Assembly (NCBI GenBank): GCA_964236495.1
Contig: CAXSBR010000003.1
Location: 1-64,000 of the forward strand
Length of the DNA: 64,000 nucleotides
Origin: CAXSBR01 sp964236495
GTDB taxonomy: Bacteria; Actinomycetota; Actinomycetes; Mycobacteriales; Jatrophihabitantaceae
Reading direction: 5' to 3'
In this document: positions 24,262-34,964 of the stretch, in pieces
How positions within the stretch are numbered: position 1 is the stretch's first letter
How the letters are laid out: each line of letters begins with the position of its first letter
Notes under the pieces: model-generated
What the model was told of the DNA's origin: nothing
Seen by the model: the letters and a program-made list of their open reading frames with translations, nothing else
Databases searched by the model: none
Program-made: the position numbers and the translations under genes

Positions 24262-25181
24262 TGGGTGGACCTCAGCAGCGGCAAGCCCATCGCGTCAGCC
24301 CCGACGAGATCGGCCGGCAGCCGCCCGACGTCCTGCCAGCGCACGGCCGCTCCGTCGAAGACAGGACCTTCCACGCAGGACCGCACGAACCGGGACCGGC
24401 CGTCGGACCCGCGCACCGGCAGCACGCACGTCATGCAGACGCCGATTCCGCACGCCATCGATTCCTCCACCGCCACCTGCGAGGCGACATCGGCCGTCGC
24501 TGCCACCTCAGCCACCGCGCGCAGCATCGGCATCGGCCCGCAGGCGTAGACGACCTTCGCGCCCACCCGTGCGATGGCAGCGGGCAGCGGATCGGTGACC
24601 CGGCCGCGCTCGCCTGCGCTCCCGTCGTCGGTGGTGACGACGACCGAGCCGACCGTGCGGCGCACGACCAGTTCTCCGAACAGCCGGCTCGCGGTCGCGG
24701 CACCGATGAGAACCTCGACCGGCGAACCGGCCGCCAGCAGTGCGCGCGCGAGCGGCACCAGCGGCGCCGTGCCGTACCCGCCACCCACCAGCACCGCGCC
24801 CGAACCCGGCTCAGGCAGGGTGAACGGCTGACCCAGCGGTCCCACCATGTCGAGAATCTCGCCCGGTCTGCGCTCCACCAGCCACTGTGTGCCCGGGCCG
24901 TGCGCAGCAACGACGAACTGGATCGTCCCTGCGTAGTCGCCGGCCGCAGTCGCGTCGTAAAGCGCAAAAGCGCGGCGCAGGATCATCGACGTCCGCGGGC
25001 CGCCGACCGCGACGGCCACGAAGTGACCGGGACGGAAGTGCTCAGCCACGCCGGGCGCGACCACGGTGAACTGCAGGTACTCCCCCATCCGCGCAACGGC
25101 GAAGATCTCGCCCTGTTCCTGCACCGGGCGGATCACCGGCGCACCGGCGCCACTGCTCACGTCTGCCTCGGTGCCCGTCAT
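24258..25181 (-). CDS. pyrK: Dihydroorotate dehydrogenase electron-transfer subunit
   Basis: PyrK passes electrons from PyrD to NAD through FAD and a 2Fe-2S cluster. The 307-residue protein has an FAD-binding barrel with S-M-I-L-R-R-A-F-A-L-Y, a nucleotide-binding half with V-G-G-G-Y-G-T-A-P-L, and a C-terminal cluster motif M-A-C-G-I-G-V-C-M-T-C plus a later cysteine in V-R-S-C-V-E-G-P. Start ATG 25181; the stop overlaps pyrD. Confidence 0.94.
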   Translation of the reverse strand: MTGTEADVSSGAGAPVIRPVQEQGEIFAVARMGEYLQFTVVAPGVAEHFRPGHFVAVAVGGPRTSMILRRAFALYDATAAGDYAGTIQFVVAAHGPGTQWLVERRPGEILDMVGPLGQPFTLPEPGSGAVLVGGGYGTAPLVPLARALLAAGSPVEVLIGAATASRLFGELVVRRTVGSVVVTTDDGSAGERGRVTDPLPAAIARVGAKVVYACGPMPMLRAVAEVAATADVASQVAVEESMACGIGVCMTCVLPVRGSDGRSRFVRSCVEGPVFDGAAVRWQDVGRLPADLVGADAMGLPLLRSTQ

Positions 25182-25224
25182 CCTGCCGCGCCGGCCGTCA
25201 ACCGCTGCATTGGTCGCTCTTCGC

Positions 25225-28557
<3,333 letters not shown>

Positions 28558-28686
28558 GCGAGGCTTCCTGTTCCGGCGTTGTTGTATCGCTCGGGCTGAC
28601 TCGAGAACGGCCGACCACCCTCCGGGCGGGGGCCGCCCGTCGAGGCGCCGCCGGCGGACAACTTGTCATCGGCTCTTCGCGCGAGC

Positions 28687-29802
28687 TCATCGCGCGAGCA
28701 GCTCGACGAAGCGGTCGAACAGGTAGGCGGCATCGTGCGGGCCGGCCGCCGCCTCCGGGTGGTACTGAACGCTGAACACGGCGACGTCGTGCGCGCGCAG
28801 GCCCTCCACGACGCCGTCGTTGAGCCCGACGTGGCTGACCTCGACGGCGCCGAAGTCGGTCTGCGTCGGTGCGTCGATCGGCGCGTCGACGGCGAAGCCA
28901 TGGTTGTGCGCGGTGATCTCGACCTTGCCCGTACGCCGGTCTTGCACCGGCTGGTTCATCCCGCGGTGGCCGTAGCTCAGCTTGTAGGTACCGAAACCGA
29001 ACGCCCGGCCCAGCAGCTGGTTGCCGAAGCAGATGCCGAACACCGGCGTTCCGGAGGCCACCAGGTGTTTCACCGTTGCCACCGCGACGTCGGCGGCCTG
29101 TGGATCGCCGGGACCGTTGGACAGGAACACCGCGTCCGCACCGACGGCCTGCACCTGCTCGGCGGTGGACGTCGCCGGCAGCACCACCGTACGGATGCCG
29201 CGCTGCGCCATCCGGTGCGGAGTCATCGCCTTGATGCCGAAGTCCAGCGCGGCGACGGTGAAGCGGTGCTCCCCCAATGCCTCGACGGTGTAGGGCCGCG
29301 CGGTGGTGACCTGCGCGGACAGGTCGGCGCCCACCATCGACTCGGCAGCAAGCACGCGCTCGCGCAGTTGGTCGACGTCCGGACCGGATGACCCTGCGCC
29401 CGAGGAACAGATGACGCCGCGCATGGCACCGCGCTCACGCAGATGCCGGGTCAGTGCGCGGGTGTCGACGCCGCTGATGCCCACCACGCCCTGGGCGCGC
29501 AGCGCGTCGTCCAGGTTGCCGGTGGAGCGCCACGACGACGGTCGCGGCGAGGGGTCGCGCACCACGTAGCCCGCGACCCAGATGCGCTCGGACTCCGCGT
29601 CTTCGCCGTTCATGCCGGTGTTGCCGATGTGCGGCGCGGTCTGCACCAGGATCTGGCGGTGGTAGGACGGGTCGGTGATCGTCTCCTGATAACCCGTCAT
29701 GCCGGTGGCGAAGACGGTCTCGCCGGTGGTCTCCCCAGGCGCGCCAAAGGATTCGCCCCGGAAGGCACGCCCGTCCTCGAGTACGAGGATCGCCTCAGTC
29801 AT
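28687..29802 (-). CDS. carA: Carbamoyl-phosphate synthase small chain
   Basis: CarA is the glutamine amidotransferase that supplies ammonia to CarB. The 371-residue protein has the N-terminal T-G-M-T-G-Y-Q-E-T motif and the class I amidotransferase triad: Cys in F-G-I-C-F-G-N-Q-L, then H and E in Y-H-P-E-A-A. The ATG at 29800-29802 gives the usual M-T-E-A-I-L-V-L-E-D-G start; another ATG lies two codons upstream. It follows the PH-like membrane gene in the pyr operon. Confidence 0.96.
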   Translation of the reverse strand: MTEAILVLEDGRAFRGESFGAPGETTGETVFATGMTGYQETITDPSYHRQILVQTAPHIGNTGMNGEDAESERIWVAGYVVRDPSPRPSSWRSTGNLDDALRAQGVVGISGVDTRALTRHLRERGAMRGVICSSGAGSSGPDVDQLRERVLAAESMVGADLSAQVTTARPYTVEALGEHRFTVAALDFGIKAMTPHRMAQRGIRTVVLPATSTAEQVQAVGADAVFLSNGPGDPQAADVAVATVKHLVASGTPVFGICFGNQLLGRAFGFGTYKLSYGHRGMNQPVQDRRTGKVEITAHNHGFAVDAPIDAPTQTDFGAVEVSHVGLNDGVVEGLRAHDVAVFSVQYHPEAAAGPHDAAYLFDRFVELLAR

Positions 29803-29830
29803 GTGCATGCCCGTTCATGTTCTTGCCGGC

Positions 29831-30355
29831 TCATGTGCTTACCGCCATTGTGTCCAGGGCGTTCACCCAGGCCGGATACACCGACTTGTCGTCGGCGCGC
29901 AGGCCGGTGTCGAGCTCGGTGGCTCCAGCTGAGCCACCGATGGCGCGGTCATCGGGAAGCCGCCAGCGGATGATCAGCAGACCGCCGGGACCCAGCACCT
30001 TGCCGGCCAGGCCCGCGCCGACGCCCGCACCGACGATCGTCTCTGCCGGAATGAACACCGGCGCCGCACCGGTCCGGTCGATGAGCACGCCGGCGGCGGT
30101 GAGCGTCGTCACCGCGTCGGCCCGTACGCCCAGGTCGCGCGCCACAACGCGGTCCTGCCAGCGGCCGGCCGTGGTGCTGCCGACATACAGCCCGGTCATG
30201 GGGTCCAGCAGAGCAACGCCCGGATCGGCCGGCGACGGCGGGAGCGGGGCCACGTCGTCCTGTCGACGCCCGCGGTTGAGCCAGCCCCGACGCATGCCCA
30301 GCAGGCACAACGCGAACACCAGCAGGCACGCCAGCACCAACAGCGCGCGAATCAT
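29831..30355 (-). CDS. Membrane-anchored PH-like protein of the pyr operon
   Basis: The 174-residue protein has one N-terminal transmembrane helix (about residues 4-20, L-L-V-L-A-C-L-L-V-F-A-L-C-L-L) and a soluble beta-rich part, with G-L-Y-V-G-S-T-T-A-G-R-W-Q-D-R-V and a conserved P-A-E-T-I near the middle. The same small gene sits between pyrC and carA in mycobacteria (Rv1382 type) and other actinobacteria. Its ATG overlaps the pyrC stop (ATGA). Function is unknown; the fixed position suggests a link to pyrimidine or arginine precursor metabolism. Confidence 0.75.
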   Translation of the reverse strand: MIRALLVLACLLVFALCLLGMRRGWLNRGRRQDDVAPLPPSPADPGVALLDPMTGLYVGSTTAGRWQDRVVARDLGVRADAVTTLTAAGVLIDRTGAAPVFIPAETIVGAGVGAGLAGKVLGPGGLLIIRWRLPDDRAIGGSAGATELDTGLRADDKSVYPAWVNALDTMAVST

Positions 30356-31749
30356 GCCGACACCGCCTGGGCAGTGCTCACAGCACCGGCAGCGCTGATA
30401 GTGCCGGCTGCGCTGCCGTCCGCTCGGTCGGTGCCGGGCCGGGCGTCGCCGACGGTAGTCAGGCGGCTGTCGAGCACGGTGAGCCGGCCGCGGAACACCG
30501 TGGCAAGCACGCGCGCGGGCAGGGTGCGACCGGCGAAGGGGGTGTTGCGCGACAGCGACGCAGAGGCAGCGGCATCCACCGTCCAACTCGCGTCCGGATC
30601 GACGAGGGTGAGGTTGGCCGGCTCGCCCGCCGCGATCGGACGGCCTTGGTCCCGCACGCCACCGATGCGGGCAGGGCGCACGCTCATCCGGTCGGCAACC
30701 CCGGCCCAGTCCAGCATGCCGCTACCCACCATCGCCTCGGCGACTACACCCAAGGCCGTCTCCAGACCCAGCATGCCGAACGCGGCGTCGGCGAAGGCGT
30801 GATCCTTGTCGTGACTGGCGTGCGGCGCGTGGTCGGTGGCCACCGCGTCGATGGTGCCGTCGGCAAGCCCACGGCGCAGCGCCTCGACGTCGTCGGCCGG
30901 GCGCAACGGCGGATTGACCTTGAACACCGGGTCGTAGCCGGCCAGCAGGTCGGTGGTGAGCAGCAGGTGGTGCGGCGTCACCTCGGCGGTGACGTCGATG
31001 CCCACGGCCTTCGCCCACCGGATCACCTCGACGCTGCCGGCGGTGGACACGTGGCAGACGTGCAGCCGCGAGCCGGTGTGGCGGGCCAGCAGAACGTCGC
31101 GGGCGATGATGCTTTCCTCTGCCACGCCGGGCCAGCCGGCCAAACCCAGCTTGCCCGAGAGTTCGCCCTCGTGGGCGCAGCTGGCCGAGTCCGCCAACCG
31201 GGGGTCCTGCGCGTGCTGAGCGACGACGCCGTCGAAGGGCTTGACGTACTCCAGCGCCCGACGCATCAGCCGCGCGTCGTCGACGCAGTGACCATCGTCG
31301 CTGAACATGCGCACCGCGGCGCCCGAGCGCGCCATCAACCCGATCTCGGCCAGCTGCTCGCCGCGCAGGCCGCGCGAGACCGCCCCCACCGGGCGGACGT
31401 CGACCAGACCGGCCCGCTGGCCGAGACGCTCGACCTGCTCGACGAGCTCGGCGGTGTCAGCGGCCGGGTCGGTGTTGGCCATGGCGTGTACGCAGGTGAA
31501 CCCGCCCAGCGCCGCGGCCGCGGAACCGGTCGCAATGGTCTCGGTGTCCTCGCGGCCGGGCTCGCGAAGGTGGGTGTGCAGGTCGACCAGGCCGGGCAGC
31601 AGCACCGCGCCGTTGCCCTCCACCACCACGTCATCGATGGGGCCCTCGCCGTGCAGGCCCGTGCCGACATCGGTGATCAGCCCGTCGTCGATCCGGACAT
31701 CGACGATCGGGCCGCCTAACGGCCGCACACCCCGGAAAAGAAGGCTCAC
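30352..31749 (-). CDS. pyrC: Dihydroorotase
   Basis: PyrC cyclises carbamoyl-aspartate to dihydroorotate. The 465-residue amidohydrolase starts at a GTG overlapping the pyrB stop. The first metal site is L-V-D-L-H-T-H-L-R-E-P-G; later ligands are in H-V-C-H-V-S-T and A-T-D-H-A-P-H. The last 35 residues are an Ala/Thr/Val-rich tail (A-A-G-A-V-S-T-A-Q-A-V-S-A) beyond the usual end of about 430 residues. Confidence 0.96.
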   Translation of the reverse strand: MSLLFRGVRPLGGPIVDVRIDDGLITDVGTGLHGEGPIDDVVVEGNGAVLLPGLVDLHTHLREPGREDTETIATGSAAAALGGFTCVHAMANTDPAADTAELVEQVERLGQRAGLVDVRPVGAVSRGLRGEQLAEIGLMARSGAAVRMFSDDGHCVDDARLMRRALEYVKPFDGVVAQHAQDPRLADSASCAHEGELSGKLGLAGWPGVAEESIIARDVLLARHTGSRLHVCHVSTAGSVEVIRWAKAVGIDVTAEVTPHHLLLTTDLLAGYDPVFKVNPPLRPADDVEALRRGLADGTIDAVATDHAPHASHDKDHAFADAAFGMLGLETALGVVAEAMVGSGMLDWAGVADRMSVRPARIGGVRDQGRPIAAGEPANLTLVDPDASWTVDAAASASLSRNTPFAGRTLPARVLATVFRGRLTVLDSRLTTVGDARPGTDRADGSAAGTISAAGAVSTAQAVSA

Positions 31750-32756
31750 GACGCGGCCCTGCTCAGCTCCGGCGCGGCGGCGGCCTGACTTACTGCCCCC
31801 ACGGTGCTTACGGCCTGCCCGCCGAGGAAGTGGTAGAGCACCGCCATGCGCACCGAGACACCGGCGCGGACCTGGTCCAGCACCAGGGAGCGGGGGCCGT
31901 CGGCGGCCGCAGAGCTGATCTCCAGCCCCCGGTTCATCGGTCCGGGGTGCAGCACCGGCACGTCGGCGCCGAGCAGGTCCAGCCGGCGCGGACTCAGGCC
32001 GTAGCCGATCGCGTACTCGCGCTCGGTGGGAAAGTAGCCACCGGCCATTCGCTCGCGCTGAACGCGCAGCATCATCACCGCGTCGACTCTGTCGACAGTG
32101 CCGTCGCCACGCTGCGGGCCGCCGGAGAGCACCTCGTCGAGGTCCCAGCTGACAGCGCACGGCCAGGTGTGGACCGCCGCCGGCATCAACGTCGGCGGGG
32201 CGACCAGCGTCACCCGCGCGCCCAAGGTGTGCAGCAGCAACACGTTGGACCTGGCCACCCTGCTGTGGGCGATGTCGCCCACGATCGCGATGTGCCGCCC
32301 GGCCAGTGGGCCGATGCGCTGGCGCAGGGAGTAGGCGTCCAGCAGCGCCTGGGTCGGGTGTTCGTGGGTGCCATCACCGGCGTTGATCACCGGGCAGTCG
32401 ACCCACTCGGCGATGCGGGCGACCGCGCCCGAGGCGTTGTGGCGCACCACCAGGGCGTCGACACCCATCGCTGCGACGGTGAGCGCGGTGTCACGCAAGC
32501 TTTCACCCTTGCTCACACTGGAGCCCTTGGCGCTGACGTTGATCACATCCGCGGACAGCCACTTGCCGGCGATCTCGAACGACGAGCGCGTGCGGGTGGA
32601 ATCCTCGAAGAACAGATTGACCACCGTGCGCCCGCGCAGCGCCGGCAATTTCTTGATCTCGCGGCCCTGGATGGTGGCCATCTGCTCGGCCGAATCGAGA
32701 ATGTCGGTGATGTCATCGGCGCCCAGGTCGGCCGCGGACAGCAGGCTGCGATTCAT
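31746..32756 (-). CDS. pyrB: Aspartate carbamoyltransferase catalytic subunit
   Basis: PyrB joins carbamoyl phosphate and aspartate. The 336-residue protein has the carbamoyl-phosphate loop F-E-D-S-T-R-T-R-S-S-F-E, the H-P-T-Q-A-L-L-D motif and H-P-G-P-M-N-R-G for aspartate binding. There is no pyrI gene nearby; control is through PyrR. ATG overlaps the pyrR stop. A 20-residue Ala/Val-rich tail extends the C-terminus. Confidence 0.97.
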   Translation of the reverse strand: MNRSLLSAADLGADDITDILDSAEQMATIQGREIKKLPALRGRTVVNLFFEDSTRTRSSFEIAGKWLSADVINVSAKGSSVSKGESLRDTALTVAAMGVDALVVRHNASGAVARIAEWVDCPVINAGDGTHEHPTQALLDAYSLRQRIGPLAGRHIAIVGDIAHSRVARSNVLLLHTLGARVTLVAPPTLMPAAVHTWPCAVSWDLDEVLSGGPQRGDGTVDRVDAVMMLRVQRERMAGGYFPTEREYAIGYGLSPRRLDLLGADVPVLHPGPMNRGLEISSAAADGPRSLVLDQVRAGVSVRMAVLYHFLGGQAVSTVGAVSQAAAAPELSRAAS

Positions 32757-33388
32757 TCGGGCCCCTGTGTTTCCGGCACTTGCGCTTCGGGCTCCTGGAC
32801 GAGGACGGCATCACGGCCGTCGGTCTCCGCGAACAGCACGTGCACGCTCGCCTCTAGCGAGGTGGGCAGGTTCTTGCCGACATAGTCGGCGCGGATGGGC
32901 AGCTCACGGTGCCCGCGATCGACCAGCACGGCCAGGCGTACCGCGCGTGGACGGCCCAGCTCGTTGACGGCGTCCAGAGCCGCACGCACGGTACGCCCAC
33001 GAAACAGCACGTCGTCGACCAGGATCACGACCGTGTCGTCGATGCCGGCGGCGGGCTCGACCGTTTCGGCAAGCGGGCGCATGCCGCCATGGCGCAGATC
33101 GTCGCGGTACAGCGTGGTGTCCAAAATGCCAACGGGAAGGTCGCCACCGCCGAATGCGGCGATGCGATCGGCCAGCCGCCGGGCCAACGGAACGCCGCGA
33201 GTCGGAATGCCCATCAGCACGGCGTCTGTCGAGCCGGCCAACTTCTCGATGATCTGGTGCGCCATTCTGTCCACGGTGCGCGCGACATCGGTCGAGCCGA
33301 GGATCTGGCGGGCGTCGCCGGGCCGAGGCTGCACCGAGAGGTGGGCAGGAACGGCCTCGAGCAACGGCTGTGGAAGGGGTTCAGCCAC
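32753..33388 (-). CDS. pyrR: PyrR RNA-binding regulator / uracil phosphoribosyltransferase
   Basis: PyrR senses UMP/UTP and binds the leader of the pyr mRNA. The 211-residue product has the PRPP loop V-I-L-V-D-D-V-L-F-R-G-R-T and the R-G-x-P-L-A-R-R start region. The conserved part begins near residue 29 (I-L-G-S-T-D-V), so the first 25 residues at this GTG start may not all be real. The GTG at 33386-33388 has no Shine-Dalgarno of its own but overlaps the stop of an eight-codon leader frame that does. It is the first gene of the pyr operon. Confidence 0.93.
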   Translation of the reverse strand: MAEPLPQPLLEAVPAHLSVQPRPGDARQILGSTDVARTVDRMAHQIIEKLAGSTDAVLMGIPTRGVPLARRLADRIAAFGGGDLPVGILDTTLYRDDLRHGGMRPLAETVEPAAGIDDTVVILVDDVLFRGRTVRAALDAVNELGRPRAVRLAVLVDRGHRELPIRADYVGKNLPTSLEASVHVLFAETDGRDAVLVQEPEAQVPETQGPE

Positions 33389-33407
33389 GTAAGTGCGGAT
33401 TCGTCAT
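33381..33407 (-). CDS. Eight-codon leader ORF overlapping the pyrR start
   Basis: An ATG at 33405-33407 preceded by GAGG with a five-base spacer opens an eight-codon frame (M-T-N-P-H-L-R-G) whose TGA at 33381-33383 lies inside the pyrR coding start region, just after the GTG. It follows the PyrR-binding RNA at once. Ribosomes ending here could reinitiate at the pyrR GTG. Whether it is translated is an inference from the ribosome-binding site. Confidence 0.45.
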   Translation of the reverse strand: MTNPHLRG

Positions 33408-33421
33408 ACGACCTCAGTTCG

Positions 33422-33455
33422 TCCTTGGCCGCCTCACGGGACGGCCGTTAAAGGA
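33422..33455 (-). ncRNA. PyrR-binding leader RNA
   Basis: The minus strand reads CTCCTTTAAC, then GTCCCGTGAGGCGG in the loop and AAGGA closing the stem, the PyrR-binding consensus of actinobacteria. It ends 34 bases before the pyrR GTG and about 15 before the leader ATG. There is no terminator after it, so control is probably translational: UMP-bound PyrR would hold the stem closed and hide the downstream initiation region. Confidence 0.92.
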
Positions 33456-33510
33456 GCGTTCGAGCCAGGGTAACCGATAGCGCTTATCCACCGATGGGTG
33501 CCGGCGACGC

Positions 33511-34206
33511 TCAGCGCGGCGCGGGAGCCTCGACTGTGATTCCTACGGGCTCCGGGCCTCGCTCCTTCGTCACTCGATCCTCACCCGCTGTGCTCTCCAC
33601 GGGCTCCCGGCCTCGCTCCTTCGTCGCTCGATCCTCACCCGCTGTGCTCTCTACGGGCTCCGCTCCTCGCTTCTTCGTCGCTCGATCCTCACCCGCTGTG
33701 CTCTCTACGGGCTCCGGGCCTCGCTCCTTCGTCACTCGATCCTCACCCGCTGTGCTCTCTACGGGCTCCGGGCCTCGCTCCTTCGTCACTCGATCCTCAC
33801 CCGCTGTCACAACAGGTCGATTGCGTACCAGGCGTCCCAGCACGCCGTTGATGAAGCGCGGCGACTCGTCGGTGGACAGGCTCTTGGCAAGCTCGACGGC
33901 CTCGTCGATCGCCACGGCGTCAGGCACCGTGGCCCAGAGCAGTTCGTACACCCCCACCCGCAGGATGGCGCGATCGACGTCGGGCATCCGCTCGATCGTC
34001 CAGCCCTCGGAGTACTCACTGAGAAGGGCGTCGATCCGGCGCCGATTGGTCGCGACGCCTTCGATCAGTTCAATGGTGTAGTCGTTCACGGGCGGGTCGG
34101 CCATCGCCACCCGCTCCGCTACGACGGACAGGGCGTCCGAACCGCGCAGATCGCTCTCGTAGAGGATGTCGACCGCGCGCTTACGTGCCTTTGTTCGAGC
34201 CACCAC
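33511..34206 (-). CDS. nusB: Transcription antitermination factor NusB with five-copy repeat tail
   Basis: NusB binds boxA RNA with NusE to prevent early termination on rRNA operons. Residues 1-133 are a normal NusB (A-R-T-K-A-R-K-R-A-V-D-I-L-Y-E-S-D, I-D-E-A-V-E-L-A-K-S, F-I-N-G-V-L-G-R-L-V). After this the protein continues for almost 100 residues made of an 18-residue unit (S-T-A-G-E-D-R-V-T-K-E-R-G-P-E-P-V-E) repeated five times in frame. Normal NusB ends at about 135-150 residues. The tail is highly charged and likely disordered. It follows efp, the standard order. Confidence 0.93.
   Translation of the reverse strand: MVARTKARKRAVDILYESDLRGSDALSVVAERVAMADPPVNDYTIELIEGVATNRRRIDALLSEYSEGWTIERMPDVDRAILRVGVYELLWATVPDAVAIDEAVELAKSLSTDESPRFINGVLGRLVRNRPVVTAGEDRVTKERGPEPVESTAGEDRVTKERGPEPVESTAGEDRATKKRGAEPVESTAGEDRATKERGREPVESTAGEDRVTKERGPEPVGITVEAPAPR
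33547..33807. repeat. 54-bp tandem repeat, five copies, inside nusB
   Basis: Units begin at 33547, 33601, 33655, 33709 and 33763, each starting GGGCTCC on plus; the last is truncated after about 45 bases. Copies differ by only a few substitutions (for example CGGGCC versus CGCTCC). All keep frame and contain no stop on the coding strand. A diverged copy occurs at 49256-49298 in a different gene. Confidence 0.95.
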
Positions 34207-34295
34207 CTCAGCTCACGCGCCCTTCGGCGGATACGGCAGCGTCGACTGGCTGCGCGGCGTAGATCGGCGGAGCACTGTCGACTGGCAGGACAGTG

Positions 34296-34856
34296 TCAAC
34301 TGATGCGACCGAGGTAGCGTCCGTCGCGGGTGTCGACCTTGACCTTCTCGCCGGTGGAGACGAACAGCGGCACCTGGATCTCAGCACCGGTCTCCAGCGT
34401 CGCGGGCTTGGTGCCGCCGGTGGACCGGTCACCCTGCAGGCCCGGATCGGTGTGGGAGATGACCAGCTCGACGCTGGTGGGCAGCTCGATGAACAGCGCG
34501 GTGCCCTCGTGGACGGATACGGTGACCTCGGCGTTGTCGAGCAAGTAGTCGGCGTTGCCGCCCACGGTCGGAGCGGGAACGTGCACCTGGTCGTAGGTGT
34601 CGGCGTCCATGAAAATAAAGTCGGTGCCTTCACGATAGAGAAACGTCATCGCCCGCTTGTCCACGCTTGCCGTCTCCACCTTGGTGCCGGCGTTGAAGGT
34701 GCGGTCGACGACCTTGCCCGACATCACGTTCTTCAAGGTGGTGCGCACGAACGCGCCGCCCTTGCCCGGCTTCACGTGCTGGAACTCGATGATGGTCCAC
34801 AGCTGACCGTCGATATTGAGCACGAGCCCGTTCTTCAGGTCGTTCGTCGTTGCCAC
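34296..34856 (-). CDS. efp: Elongation factor P
   Basis: EF-P rescues ribosomes stalled at polyproline. With GTG at 34854-34856 the product has 186 residues, the family length, and begins A-T-T-N-D-L-K-N-G-L-V-L. The domain I loop K-P-G-K-G-G-A-F-V with its tip lysine is present, as are the two OB domains. An ATG seven codons upstream is possible, but the GTG lies 11 bases after AGGAG as in other actinomycetes. No EpmA or EarP-type modification gene is seen nearby. Confidence 0.96.
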   Translation of the reverse strand: MATTNDLKNGLVLNIDGQLWTIIEFQHVKPGKGGAFVRTTLKNVMSGKVVDRTFNAGTKVETASVDKRAMTFLYREGTDFIFMDADTYDQVHVPAPTVGGNADYLLDNAEVTVSVHEGTALFIELPTSVELVISHTDPGLQGDRSTGGTKPATLETGAEIQVPLFVSTGEKVKVDTRDGRYLGRIS

Positions 34857-34964
34857 GAGGTAGTTCGTCTCCTGCATCGAATCGAGTGGGCGCCGCGCCG
34901 ATGGCGTTGCCCGGCAATCCTACGGCGACGCCGCGACTCACTCCGCCGTGCTCGAACGGCGCCG

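Noticed and set aside
33547..33807. CRISPR-like array
   Set aside because: The five 54-bp units are contiguous with no spacers and are translated as part of NusB; no cas gene is near.
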